Source: Bacteroidales bacterium (GTDB lineage Bacteria > Bacteroidota > Bacteroidia > Bacteroidales > Muribaculaceae). From it: a stretch of DNA of 64,000 bases. Location of the stretch: the NCBI GenBank assembly GCA_014800685.1, contig JAAVFQ010000003.1:71352-135351 (forward strand), read 5' to 3'. Shown piece after piece: positions 42,404 to 50,875 of the stretch. The translations under genes and the position numbers were made by a program. The notes below the pieces were generated by a model that made no database searches, had not been told where the DNA came from, and saw only the letters and a program-made list of their open reading frames with translations. The stretch's first letter is position 1, and each line of letters opens with the position of its first letter.

Positions 42404-42460
42404 AAGTAAGTATTCAAAATTAATCGATAATATGAGATTAGAAATCTTTTATACTTACTA
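42404..42460. repeat. Short AAGTAAGTAT palindromic element in the apbE leader
   Basis: AAGTAAGTAT (42404-42413) and ATACTTACTA (42451-42460) bracket a core with CGATAATATGAG shared with 41426-41476. It lies within the transcribed leader and ends 17 bases before the apbE ATG. Confidence 0.75.
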
Positions 42461-42477
42461 ATGTTACTACCCTGTCT

Positions 42478-43461
42478 ATGAGACTAATCCATACTTTTTC
42501 GCTCATTATTGTGATTGCAGTTCTTTTTCTATCTGCATGCTCAAAGAAATATCAGTATTCCGAAGGAATGGTGTGGAATACTGCCTATCATATCACTTAT
42601 AAAGGGGATGCCAACCTGCAAGATTCCGTTATGGCCGTTATGAAGGAGGTGGGATCTTCGCTTTCAGTCTTTGACAGCACCTCTCTCGTAAGCCGACTTA
42701 ACCTCTCGCCGGCAATAGAGTCTGACCGTCACTTAAAAGCTGTCTATGAATGTTCGCATAAGATCAATCGCATTACAAAAAGGGCTTTCGATCCGACCCT
42801 TTCGCCTCTAATTACGGCTTGGGGATTCGGAAAGGGACACCGACCTACGTCAGACACTCTGCGCATAGACTCCCTCTTGCAGCTTGTGGGGATAGAGAAG
42901 ACATTCCTTCGTAACGACTCCATTATTAAGGAGGATGCCCGCATAAATTTTAATTTCTCGGCCGTGGCGAAGGGTTATGGAGTGGATGAAGTGGCAAGGA
43001 TGTTTCTGCGCAATGGAGTGGAAGATTATCTTATAGAGATAGGTGGAGAAATACGCGTCTGCGGCGAGTCGCCTTCGGGTGGCAAATGGCGCATTTCGAT
43101 TGACCGGCCCACAGTCAAAGCCAATAAGGAGATTCATGATTCTCAAGCCATTATAGCCATTACAGATCTATCGCTTGCTACCTCCGGCAACTACCGGAAC
43201 TATCATGAAATAGGGGGCAAACGCCTTGGCCATACCATAGACCGGCTGACGGGGCGTCCGGCTGTCACCACGCTTGCCTCCGCCACGGTATTGGCTGATG
43301 ACTGCATGACGGCTGATGCTTTGGCCACTGCGCTGATGGCTATGCCGGATGCCGGTCTCAAAAACTTCTGCATTAAAAATAACATAGCCGCCTTTCTGGT
43401 CTTTCACTCGGGAGAGGTATGGACGTCTCCCGGATTCAAGACTCTGACAGAGACCCTATAA
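42478..43461 (+). CDS. apbE: FAD:protein FMN transferase
   Basis: A 327-residue lipoprotein: the lipobox is FLSAC with Cys at position 21. It attaches FMN covalently to Thr/Ser of periplasmic proteins such as the Na+-pumping NADH:quinone reductase and RnfG. Landmarks: EGMVWNTAYHITY, LSVFDSTSLVSRLN, NFSAVAKGYGVDEVA (Mg/FAD site), YLIEIGGEIRVCG, HTIDRLTGRPA and TADALATALMAM. No Nqr or Rnf gene is in the window. rmuC follows. Confidence 0.95.
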   Translation: MRLIHTFSLIIVIAVLFLSACSKKYQYSEGMVWNTAYHITYKGDANLQDSVMAVMKEVGSSLSVFDSTSLVSRLNLSPAIESDRHLKAVYECSHKINRITKRAFDPTLSPLITAWGFGKGHRPTSDTLRIDSLLQLVGIEKTFLRNDSIIKEDARINFNFSAVAKGYGVDEVARMFLRNGVEDYLIEIGGEIRVCGESPSGGKWRISIDRPTVKANKEIHDSQAIIAITDLSLATSGNYRNYHEIGGKRLGHTIDRLTGRPAVTTLASATVLADDCMTADALATALMAMPDAGLKNFCIKNNIAAFLVFHSGEVWTSPGFKTLTETL

Positions 43462-43499
43462 GCAGTTTCCCTCTAAGCAAGTATTCCGCATATTACGCC

Positions 43500-44651
43500 A
43501 TGATATATTTATCCATAGTTTGTGCTCTTCTCATTATTCTCTGCATCTTTCTTTTCCTTAAGAACATAAAGAATGCATCCAGCTCTGCCGACAGCATTGA
43601 AGTGCTAAGAGATATGCTTGATGAGGAAAAGGCTCGCTCTGCCTCACTTTCAGCTGAAATAGAGCGCGCACGTTTGCGTGGTGAAGAGAGTGCCCGCCTG
43701 TCTGAGATTCTTTCTCCGCTAAAAGAACGTATCGACATTTTCAACCGCAACTTTACCGATGCACGCATAAAGGATTCCGCTACTCATCAGCAACTCCACG
43801 ACCAGTTGGAACGCTTGATGAATCTTAACTCGACCATCGGCAAAGAAGCCCGTGCGCTTTCCGAAGCTCTACGAGGAAACTCAAAGGTGCAGGGAGACTG
43901 GGGCGAGGCCGTTCTCGAACGTCTTCTGGAGAATGCAGGATTGAGAAAGGGGGTCAATTATGAAACTCAAGTCACTCGAAACGCAACGGGCGAAGTGCTC
44001 CGCAATGAAGAAGGAAATCTGCTCCGTCCGGACGTTGTGATAATAATGCCGGAAGATAGACGCCTTATCATCGACTCAAAAGTATCGCTTACAGATTATG
44101 TAAATATGCGGGAATGCGAGACAGCATCGCAGAAAGAAGAATATCGTAAAAGGCATCTGGCTTCTGTGAGACGACACATTGATGAGCTTTATGACAAGAA
44201 TTACCAGAAAGCCGTAATAGGTTCAGCCGATCAGGTGATTATGTTTATTCCTGTCGAGGGCGCATTCCTTGAAGCCGCGAATGAAGATTTATGGAATTAT
44301 GCCTACAGCCACAACGTTGTGATAGCCTCTCCCGCTCATCTGGCGGGTCTTCTACACCTTGTGAATCAGCTATGGCGCAAAGAAAGAGAAAACAAGAGTG
44401 CAGAGGAGATAGCTCGGCAGGCCGGACTCCTTTATGACAGGTTCGTGATTTTTGCAGAAGACTTCTTGAAGGTAGATGTCGCGCTCAATAATGCCCGCAA
44501 AGCCTATGATGAATGCTCCCGAAGACTTTCGCGAGGACATCTATCGCTTACAGCCCGTGCGGAGAAGCTGAAAGGACTTGGAGCGAGAACACAGAAAAAT
44601 ATTCCCGAAACCCTTCTACGTGAAAATGAAATAGAGGAGCTCCCCGAGTGA
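43500..44651 (+). CDS. rmuC: DNA recombination protein RmuC
   Basis: A 383-residue protein that limits DNA inversion or rearrangement. It has an N-terminal membrane anchor (IVCALLIILCIFLFLK), a long coiled coil (residues 30-120), then the RmuC nuclease-like domain with VQGDWGEAVLERLLENAGL, PEDRRLIIDSKVSLTDY and FIPVEGAFLEAAN. The frame is open back to an ATG at 43419 inside apbE, but the start at 43500 puts the anchor at the N-terminus and the upstream codons carry an AAGCAAGTATTC intergenic motif, so I prefer it. Confidence 0.9.
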   Translation: MIYLSIVCALLIILCIFLFLKNIKNASSSADSIEVLRDMLDEEKARSASLSAEIERARLRGEESARLSEILSPLKERIDIFNRNFTDARIKDSATHQQLHDQLERLMNLNSTIGKEARALSEALRGNSKVQGDWGEAVLERLLENAGLRKGVNYETQVTRNATGEVLRNEEGNLLRPDVVIIMPEDRRLIIDSKVSLTDYVNMRECETASQKEEYRKRHLASVRRHIDELYDKNYQKAVIGSADQVIMFIPVEGAFLEAANEDLWNYAYSHNVVIASPAHLAGLLHLVNQLWRKERENKSAEEIARQAGLLYDRFVIFAEDFLKVDVALNNARKAYDECSRRLSRGHLSLTARAEKLKGLGARTQKNIPETLLRENEIEELPE

Positions 44652-44663
44652 GATCTCCTCTAT
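44631..44663. terminator. Terminator overlapping the end of rmuC
   Basis: ATAGAGGAG pairs with CTCCTCTAT, then TTTATTATC. It includes the last codons of rmuC and serves the convergent patatin gene as well. Confidence 0.8.
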
Positions 44664-44675
44664 TTTATTATCATG

Positions 44676-47012
44676 TTATCGCAGGAATTTGGGTGCCTGG
44701 AAATAAAGTCCGAATGAAATGCCGAAATTCCAGTTGGACGATGGATAGCTCAGATAATTGCCATATAAAGACAGCGACGCGAAGGAAAAATTATACACAA
44801 CGGCCACCTCGCCAATAAACTCAGAGCGACGGAACCAGCCGTCATAGACTGCCCTCCCCTCTCTCTCCTTGAGTTCTCTGACCGGGGCAAACAGATAGAA
44901 ATCACCTCTGAGCTGCAGATTACCTATAGGCTTCCATATCGGGATGACACCTCCGGCCAGATAATTGTCTGCGCGGAATCCAATATTGAAATAATTCTTT
45001 GTGGCAGGCGTAGGGGCAAATGCCGGTGCCTGAATCAGAGTAGCCATATAGTTCTGATAGGGAGAGCCGGCTGTCATTACGCCATTGGCCAGCCAACCTA
45101 CATTGAAATGCCTGTCTACAACATGAAATTTTCTCCACAGAAACTCGGCCCTGCCAAATCCGTGCCCTACAAGGTGATGGGGCGACGCGCCCTGTTCATT
45201 TCCAAGGAAGGAGCTTTTGTCGTATGCATAGAGGAGCATACCCTTCATATCCTCTCCGGTAGTAGGATAAAGAGCATAGTCCAAGGTATTCTTTTCATAT
45301 CCCGCTTTTACTGCAAAAATCTTATGAGTGGAACGGTCTTTCCTTGCTGATGAATAATCGGCCATCTGCGAGGGGTAGTAATGGTCGCTGATGTATCCAT
45401 ATCCGGCTGAGAATGTACCTTTCCCTTTTCGTCCCATAGCCCAGCCAAAGTTAACTCTTGCATAGTTCTCATTTTCGCTGATAAAGGTAGGCGTTTTAGT
45501 CTGATAGAACAGAAGGTCAGAATCGTAATATTTCTGTTGAGAGAGCAGACCCTGAAACTCTATATAGGAGGGTATCCGGGTGCGAATACCGAAACGAGCC
45601 TGCAGCAAACCGGCATAATATGACTGACCTATCCATCCACTCAAGTCGAAATCCATTGAATTAAACGAGAGTGTGTGATAGCCGGCTGAAAGATAGAGCA
45701 TTGAGTTTGTAGAAGAGGTGACCCAGCCACCGATGCCCGCAGTCCACCTATTTTTTACAGTTGCGTTAAGGGATAGAATATGCGGAGATTTATAAGGCTC
45801 CGCGAACGGCACCAGGTCTGAGAGCTTTCCTCCGCTTATAGCGCGGTAATAGGAGTCCTTTACATCCTCCATTGTTAGAGGCTGGTCCGAGTCATGATCA
45901 AAGATAAATTTCAGATAGTTTTTCTGGCCTTTCGTGGCGTTGCCATTTACTTCCACAGAGTCAAATAGCACTTCGGGTGTACGTTCCTTGAAAACTTGCC
46001 GCCTGGTTTGCACTTCTTTTGCCGTCCTCCTGAATGGGCAGCGAGCCTTTATGCTATCCACCATTGCCAGGCCAGTCCGGTAGCCTATCTCATATATTTC
46101 TCTGGCCTTTGGAAAATCAAGAACTCCGAAATTAAGCACGGGGACCTGAATTTTCACACCATATTTTTCCGGCAGATCATAATTGTTATTCTGGATGATC
46201 AGGTCTTCGAGCTGGCTGTATACGTCATTAGCAATCGGTTTGCTGTCAGGAGCAGACACACTTACGCCTATCATAAACTCCGGATTAAAGTCCGTGTGCA
46301 TCACATCTATCGGGAAGTTGTCATATATTCCTCCGTCATATACGAGCACACCGTCCATCTCAATGGGTTTGAATACGAGTGGAAAGGACATCGAGGCTCT
46401 CACGGCTTTACCGAGATTTCCGTCGCGGCATACTATCTTGTGCTTGTGATAGACGTCTGACGTAACGCAGCGGAAGGGGACAAAAAGATTGTTGAAATTT
46501 CCTCCTGACTGCTTGGTATAGGGCGCATATAGATTCATGAACTCCAAGTTCATGGGTAGAGGATTGATAAGATTTGTAGGGATTATACCCGACTGAAAAA
46601 TAGACGTATCTTTGGGATTCAGATGTACTTGCACCCACCGCGGCGTGGGAGCCGGCTCGTCAAAGAAATAAGTGAGCTGCTTGTCTATAATTCCCGTGCT
46701 CCAGGAAGCGAACCCTCTTGAAGTGAAGAGTTTCATCATCTCCTCAGGCGAATAGCCGCAAGAATAGAGCGAACCGACTATAGCGCCCATTGATGTGCCG
46801 GCCACATAGTCTATCGGAATATCATTATCCTCAAGAGCTTTAATCACACCGACGTGCGCGATACCTTTTGCACCTCCACCCGAAAGCACGAGGCCCACTT
46901 TCCCTTTATGCTCCGCAGACTGCCGGGAGATTGTATCGGAAGGAGTCTGTGCCTTAATATTCAGCACACATATCAATGTCAGGAATAATATAGAAATCTT
47001 AAATCTTTTCAT
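44676..47012 (-). CDS. Patatin-like phospholipase fused to an outer-membrane barrel
   Basis: A 778-residue protein with signal peptide (ISILFLTLICVLNIKAQ). Residues 38-330 form the patatin domain: oxyanion loop GGGAKG at 45-50, nucleophile Ser74 in AGTSMGAIVGS, and Asp226 in YDGGIYDNFP. Residues 345-420 look like a POTRA-type domain (VLFDSVEVNGNATKGQKNYL). The remainder is a BamA/Omp85-type beta-barrel ending in Phe-Leu-Arg. This order is that of type Vd (PlpD) autotransporters, so the lipase is probably exported or surface-held. It follows serB by 48 bp. Confidence 0.92.
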   Translation of the reverse strand: MKRFKISILFLTLICVLNIKAQTPSDTISRQSAEHKGKVGLVLSGGGAKGIAHVGVIKALEDNDIPIDYVAGTSMGAIVGSLYSCGYSPEEMMKLFTSRGFASWSTGIIDKQLTYFFDEPAPTPRWVQVHLNPKDTSIFQSGIIPTNLINPLPMNLEFMNLYAPYTKQSGGNFNNLFVPFRCVTSDVYHKHKIVCRDGNLGKAVRASMSFPLVFKPIEMDGVLVYDGGIYDNFPIDVMHTDFNPEFMIGVSVSAPDSKPIANDVYSQLEDLIIQNNNYDLPEKYGVKIQVPVLNFGVLDFPKAREIYEIGYRTGLAMVDSIKARCPFRRTAKEVQTRRQVFKERTPEVLFDSVEVNGNATKGQKNYLKFIFDHDSDQPLTMEDVKDSYYRAISGGKLSDLVPFAEPYKSPHILSLNATVKNRWTAGIGGWVTSSTNSMLYLSAGYHTLSFNSMDFDLSGWIGQSYYAGLLQARFGIRTRIPSYIEFQGLLSQQKYYDSDLLFYQTKTPTFISENENYARVNFGWAMGRKGKGTFSAGYGYISDHYYPSQMADYSSARKDRSTHKIFAVKAGYEKNTLDYALYPTTGEDMKGMLLYAYDKSSFLGNEQGASPHHLVGHGFGRAEFLWRKFHVVDRHFNVGWLANGVMTAGSPYQNYMATLIQAPAFAPTPATKNYFNIGFRADNYLAGGVIPIWKPIGNLQLRGDFYLFAPVRELKEREGRAVYDGWFRRSEFIGEVAVVYNFSFASLSLYGNYLSYPSSNWNFGISFGLYFQAPKFLR

Positions 47013-47060
47013 GCTATTAGGGATAATTTTTGTGAAGTGAGAGAAAGTAGTGCTGCCGTA

Positions 47061-48359
47061 TCAGGCCGGGATCTCCGGCACTTCCGGGTCTTTGCTGTCG
47101 GCCATATAGGAATCTTTAAATCCCAGAAAGTAAAGCACCCCGTCGATACCTATTGTAGAGATGCTCTGCTCCGCAGAGGCCTTTACTTTCGGTTTGGCAT
47201 GAAACGCTATTCCGAGACCGGCTTCCGACAGCATGGGGAGGTCATTGGCTCCATCGCCTACTGCTATCGTCTGCGCGATATCTATATTCTCCACTTGAGC
47301 AAGAAGTCGCAAAAGTTCCCGCTTTCTTTTACCATCCACTATATCACCCTGCACCTCACCGGTAAGGCAGCCGTCAGGCCCTATTTCGAGATCGTTGGCA
47401 TATACGTAGTCAAATCCATATCTTCCCTTAAGGTAATTCCCGAAATAAGTGAAACCGCCGGATAGAATAGCCGTTTTGTAGCCGGAGCGCTTGAGCACTT
47501 CCATCATGCGCTGCACCCCCTCAGTAATAGGAAGATTTTCGGCAATTTCTTTCATAACCGAGACGTTGAGACCCTTCAACAGTTTCACTCTCCTCCGGAA
47601 GCTTTCTATAAAATCTATCTCTCCACGCATCGCGGACTCGGTAATCGCGCGAACCTCATCGCCGACTCCGGCGCGGTCGGCAAGTTCATCTATCACCTCA
47701 GTGCGTATGAGCGTGGAGTCCATATCGAAGCAGATGAGACGGCGGGATCTGCGATACATATTGTCTTCCTGAAGCGAGATGTCAAAGTTTAGTTCACCGG
47801 CGAGCCTCATAAACTCCGCCTGCATCGACTCCTTACTGTGCGGAGTGCCGCGCACGGAAATCTCTATACAGCCTTTGGCTCGTGGCTGCTCAGCCTCATT
47901 GAGAGGCATACGGCCCGTTAGGCGGGAGATAGCATCAATGTTAAGACCTTGCTCACTGATGACACGTGACACTTCGGAGACCATTTGTGCCGTAATACGA
48001 CGCCCGAGAAGGGTGATGATATAGCGGTTCTTACCCTGCATCCCTACCCATCGGGCATAATCTTCTTCTGATACTATCTGGAACTGAACCTTCACGTTGA
48101 GGTCATTAGTCTTAAATAGTATCTGTTTTAGGATCTCTCCACTCTGGCGGCTGTCTGTCTTGAACAACATGCCGAGGGCCAGGGTATGATGAATGTCGGC
48201 CTGACCTATATCAAGGAGCACTGCGTTATATTTAGCCAATATCCCGGTGATAGCGCTCGTCACGCCCTGACGGTCAGGGCCGGAGATATTAATAAGAATG
48301 AGTTCAACTTTTTCATCGGTCGCAGGATGTGAATCTGCCTTGGAAGATTTTGATGCCAT
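47061..48359 (-). CDS. serB: Phosphoserine phosphatase with N-terminal ACT domains
   Basis: A 432-residue enzyme for the last step of serine synthesis. The N-terminal 200 residues hold two ACT-like regulatory domains (LILINISGPDRQGVTSAITG and the IITLLGRRITAQMVSEVSRV part). The HAD phosphatase follows with CFDMDSTLIRTEVIDELA (DxDST nucleophile), ILSGGFTYFGNYL and VGDGANDLPML. The frame is open to 48485, but the ATG at 48359 matches the usual protein start and removes an unlike-looking N-terminus. Confidence 0.95.
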   Translation of the reverse strand: MASKSSKADSHPATDEKVELILINISGPDRQGVTSAITGILAKYNAVLLDIGQADIHHTLALGMLFKTDSRQSGEILKQILFKTNDLNVKVQFQIVSEEDYARWVGMQGKNRYIITLLGRRITAQMVSEVSRVISEQGLNIDAISRLTGRMPLNEAEQPRAKGCIEISVRGTPHSKESMQAEFMRLAGELNFDISLQEDNMYRRSRRLICFDMDSTLIRTEVIDELADRAGVGDEVRAITESAMRGEIDFIESFRRRVKLLKGLNVSVMKEIAENLPITEGVQRMMEVLKRSGYKTAILSGGFTYFGNYLKGRYGFDYVYANDLEIGPDGCLTGEVQGDIVDGKRKRELLRLLAQVENIDIAQTIAVGDGANDLPMLSEAGLGIAFHAKPKVKASAEQSISTIGIDGVLYFLGFKDSYMADSKDPEVPEIPA

Positions 48360-48590
48360 AAGTGCGATTTCTTTAGTGAACTGCCCCCGAATGACTACAA
48401 TATCTTCGGGAGGAGTGCTATATGGATAAGAATAGCGATAGAATTTATTCGCAAAAGTTAGTTCTAATTTCTCATGCCTGAGCATCTTGAAAACATAAAT
48501 TTCAGATTACACTCTCAAGCAGAGATATTTTTGCGTATCTCACTTACTTAACATCTTAATAAGCATTTTGGTTGTCAACTTATCATTACA

Positions 48591-49193
48591 TTATAGCTTA
48601 GCGGCCTGCTGTGCAGAGTCTTTATAGTTCTTCTCGGCCGCCATCAAGAAATACTCTTTGGCTTTTGCGGGATTTTTCTTTACACCCTTACCATCCCTGA
48701 GTCTGCACGCGTAGGCATACATCCCTTCGGGATTGCCCCGCTGCGCTGCACGCCAATAATACTCGGCCGCAATTTTATCGTCCTGAAGCACCCCTCGTCC
48801 TTCGGAAAACATACGTGCAATATTGACCATTGCCTTATCGTTTCCGTTGGCTCCGGCCTTTCGGAACCAGTAGGCCGCCTCTGTGTCGCTTTGTTCCACT
48901 GCAATTCCATCGCGATAAAAAACTCCGATATAATACTCCGATTCGCTATCACCCTGCAGAGCGGCTTTTCCATACCATTTCAGCGCCTCAAACTCATCTT
49001 TTTTTACGCCCGCGCCATACTGATAGCATGTGCCCACAAGTCGCATGGAGGAAGCATCCCCCTCTTCGGCTTTTAATATATACTCTGCAAAATTCTCTCC
49101 TTTAACCGTGGTGGCATTCTCTCCGGAGGTTTGAGGATAGGCCACCGTAAGTGAGGTCAGTAAAATCAATACGCTAAAAATGTGTCTTTTCAT
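48591..49193 (-). CDS. Secreted Sel1-repeat protein
   Basis: A 200-residue protein with a signal peptide (ILLTSLTVAYPQT) and four Sel1-like repeats of about 36 residues: SMRLVGTCYQYGAGVKKDEF, SEYYIGVFYRDGIAVEQSDT, AMVNIARMFSEGRGVLQDDK and GMYAYACRLRDGKGVKKNPA. Sel1 repeats are solenoids for protein contacts; the partner is unknown. A strong AT-rich hairpin lies in its leader. Confidence 0.88.
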   Translation of the reverse strand: MKRHIFSVLILLTSLTVAYPQTSGENATTVKGENFAEYILKAEEGDASSMRLVGTCYQYGAGVKKDEFEALKWYGKAALQGDSESEYYIGVFYRDGIAVEQSDTEAAYWFRKAGANGNDKAMVNIARMFSEGRGVLQDDKIAAEYYWRAAQRGNPEGMYAYACRLRDGKGVKKNPAKAKEYFLMAAEKNYKDSAQQAAKL

Positions 49194-49209
49194 ATCTCAA
49201 TAATTAGAA

Positions 49210-49242
49210 TGAGTATTAAAACTCAAATAGAATTTTAATACT
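49210..49242 (-). promoter_or_regulatory. AT-rich leader hairpin before the Sel1 gene
   Basis: GAGTATTAAAA pairs with TTTTAATACTC around an 11-base loop; it ends 17 bases before the ATG at 49193. It contains the GTATTAAAA core of the short dispersed elements, so it may be one of them. Confidence 0.5.
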
Positions 49243-49291
49243 CAATTTTTTATACTCTATCAATACTCTATTGATGTGCATTCAGATTCCA

Positions 49292-50683
49292 TCAATAAGC
49301 ATTTTTTTCGCCACGGAATGCGTTGAAAATAGTAAGGAAAATTATCTTAATATCAAGGAAAACGTGCCAGTTTCTTATATACCACACATCATACTCCACC
49401 CTCTTCTCCATCTGCCATAGATGCTTGGTGCCCCCTCGATAACCATTGACCTGAGCCCAACCCGTAATACCGGGCTTGACACTATGTCTCACCATATATT
49501 TATCTATCAGCGCAGAATACTCCTCCGTGTGGCTCACCATGTGTGGTCGTGGTCCCACGACACTCATATTCCCGAGCAATACATTGAAAAACTGAGGCAA
49601 CTCGTCAAGCGAAGACCTGCGCAGGAAATCACCGAGCCGAGTCTTGCGGGGATCATCCTGTGTGGCTTGGAGTCTGTCGCTGTCGGCATTAACTTTCATA
49701 GTTCTGAATTTGTAGCATACAAACTCGGAGCCATGAATGCCGGTACGCTTCTGTCTGAAAAATACGGGGCCGGGAGAGGTCAGCTTTATGGCCACTGCAA
49801 TGGGGATAAAAATAATTGGAGAGACTATAAGGAACGGGATGCTGACGGCCAGGTCGAGCACTCGCTTTACCAGTCGGTTGCGCCCTTGATTGAGTGGCGA
49901 CGTTATGTTGGCAAGTGCCGGCAGATTGCCCACTGAGGATGGCTCAAACTGACCCGAAAGAATCCTGTGGAATTTAGGCACGTAGATAAGATCAGCCCCC
50001 TCCTCTTCGGCCACAAGAATTAACTTGCGCATCAGGCCTTCATCATCTGCATCAAGAGTGTAATAGATAATGTCTATCTTATTCTCTTTGACAAAATCAG
50101 CAACCTCTTCCAGCCCTCCTTTCACCGGGACGCCTTCCACTTCGTTGAGTCTTGAGACATTGTCGTCAAAAACGCCCATGACCCGATATCCATATCCTTC
50201 GTCACTGGCGAGCTCGCGTATCACTTCTCGCCCGGTGGTTCCTCCCCCTACGATAACCGTACGGCGATAGTTAAAGCCCATTCTCCTTATACGCTTAAGG
50301 AGCTTTCTGGAGGCCACCCACCAGAAGGATAAAAATATGAAGAGCACAAAGGCAAAGAAGCAGCCTGCCTTAAGGCTTACATTGAAGATGTCGAATACAT
50401 AAAGAAGCGTGAGCATTACAGCCACTTGCACTACTGTGCTTTTAAGTGCTTCGCTCACCACCTTGTCTGCATAGTGTATTCTTTTCAGGTGAATGCCGGA
50501 AAATAATGCTTCCGGGATTACGAAAGAAATATTGATAATGAGCCACACCCAACGGGAAGCAAACTCACTATGGGGCATAGTAAGGCAGGCCGTGAGGAGA
50601 TACGCGAGATTAAGCATCGCATAGTCTCCCACTATCAGCGCTCCCCTAAGATATTTTCCGAATCTTAATCCCTGGTTCATCAT
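49292..50683 (-). CDS. Polyprenyl glycosylphosphotransferase (WcaJ/WbaP type)
   Basis: A 463-residue enzyme that starts exopolysaccharide or capsule repeat units by moving a sugar phosphate onto undecaprenyl phosphate. Four hydrophobic segments come first, then a Rossmann-like CoA-binding-type domain (TVIVGGGTTGREVI), a fifth hydrophobic helix (VLDLAVSIPFLIVSPIIFIPIA), and the catalytic domain with FRQKRTGIHGSEFVCYKFRTM, SLDELPQFFNVLLGNMSVVG and KPGITGWAQVNGYRGGT. Isolated; no polysaccharide cluster is next to it. Confidence 0.93.
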   Translation of the reverse strand: MMNQGLRFGKYLRGALIVGDYAMLNLAYLLTACLTMPHSEFASRWVWLIINISFVIPEALFSGIHLKRIHYADKVVSEALKSTVVQVAVMLTLLYVFDIFNVSLKAGCFFAFVLFIFLSFWWVASRKLLKRIRRMGFNYRRTVIVGGGTTGREVIRELASDEGYGYRVMGVFDDNVSRLNEVEGVPVKGGLEEVADFVKENKIDIIYYTLDADDEGLMRKLILVAEEEGADLIYVPKFHRILSGQFEPSSVGNLPALANITSPLNQGRNRLVKRVLDLAVSIPFLIVSPIIFIPIAVAIKLTSPGPVFFRQKRTGIHGSEFVCYKFRTMKVNADSDRLQATQDDPRKTRLGDFLRRSSLDELPQFFNVLLGNMSVVGPRPHMVSHTEEYSALIDKYMVRHSVKPGITGWAQVNGYRGGTKHLWQMEKRVEYDVWYIRNWHVFLDIKIIFLTIFNAFRGEKNAY

Positions 50684-50777
50684 TAACTCTACATCACGAG
50701 TTTGAGGGCGAAAGCCCTATTCTGTCACCTCATCTCCGGTCTCGGAATGCTCTGCCCCCGGCCGGAATATTTTACTA

Positions 50778-50819
50778 TAATAGGGTGTGTCAAAATTCAA
50801 ATTTTGACGCACCCTATTA
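50778..50819 (-). terminator. Terminator of the DUF349 gene
   Basis: TAATAGGGTGTGTCAAAA pairs with TTTTGACGCACCCTATTA, a member of the GTGTCAAA family with the outer GAG replaced by TAATA. Confidence 0.85.
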
Positions 50820-50875
50820 AGGGTATATAAGCATCATTCTAATGAATGATTTCCACCCATCGGGTGCAATCTACT

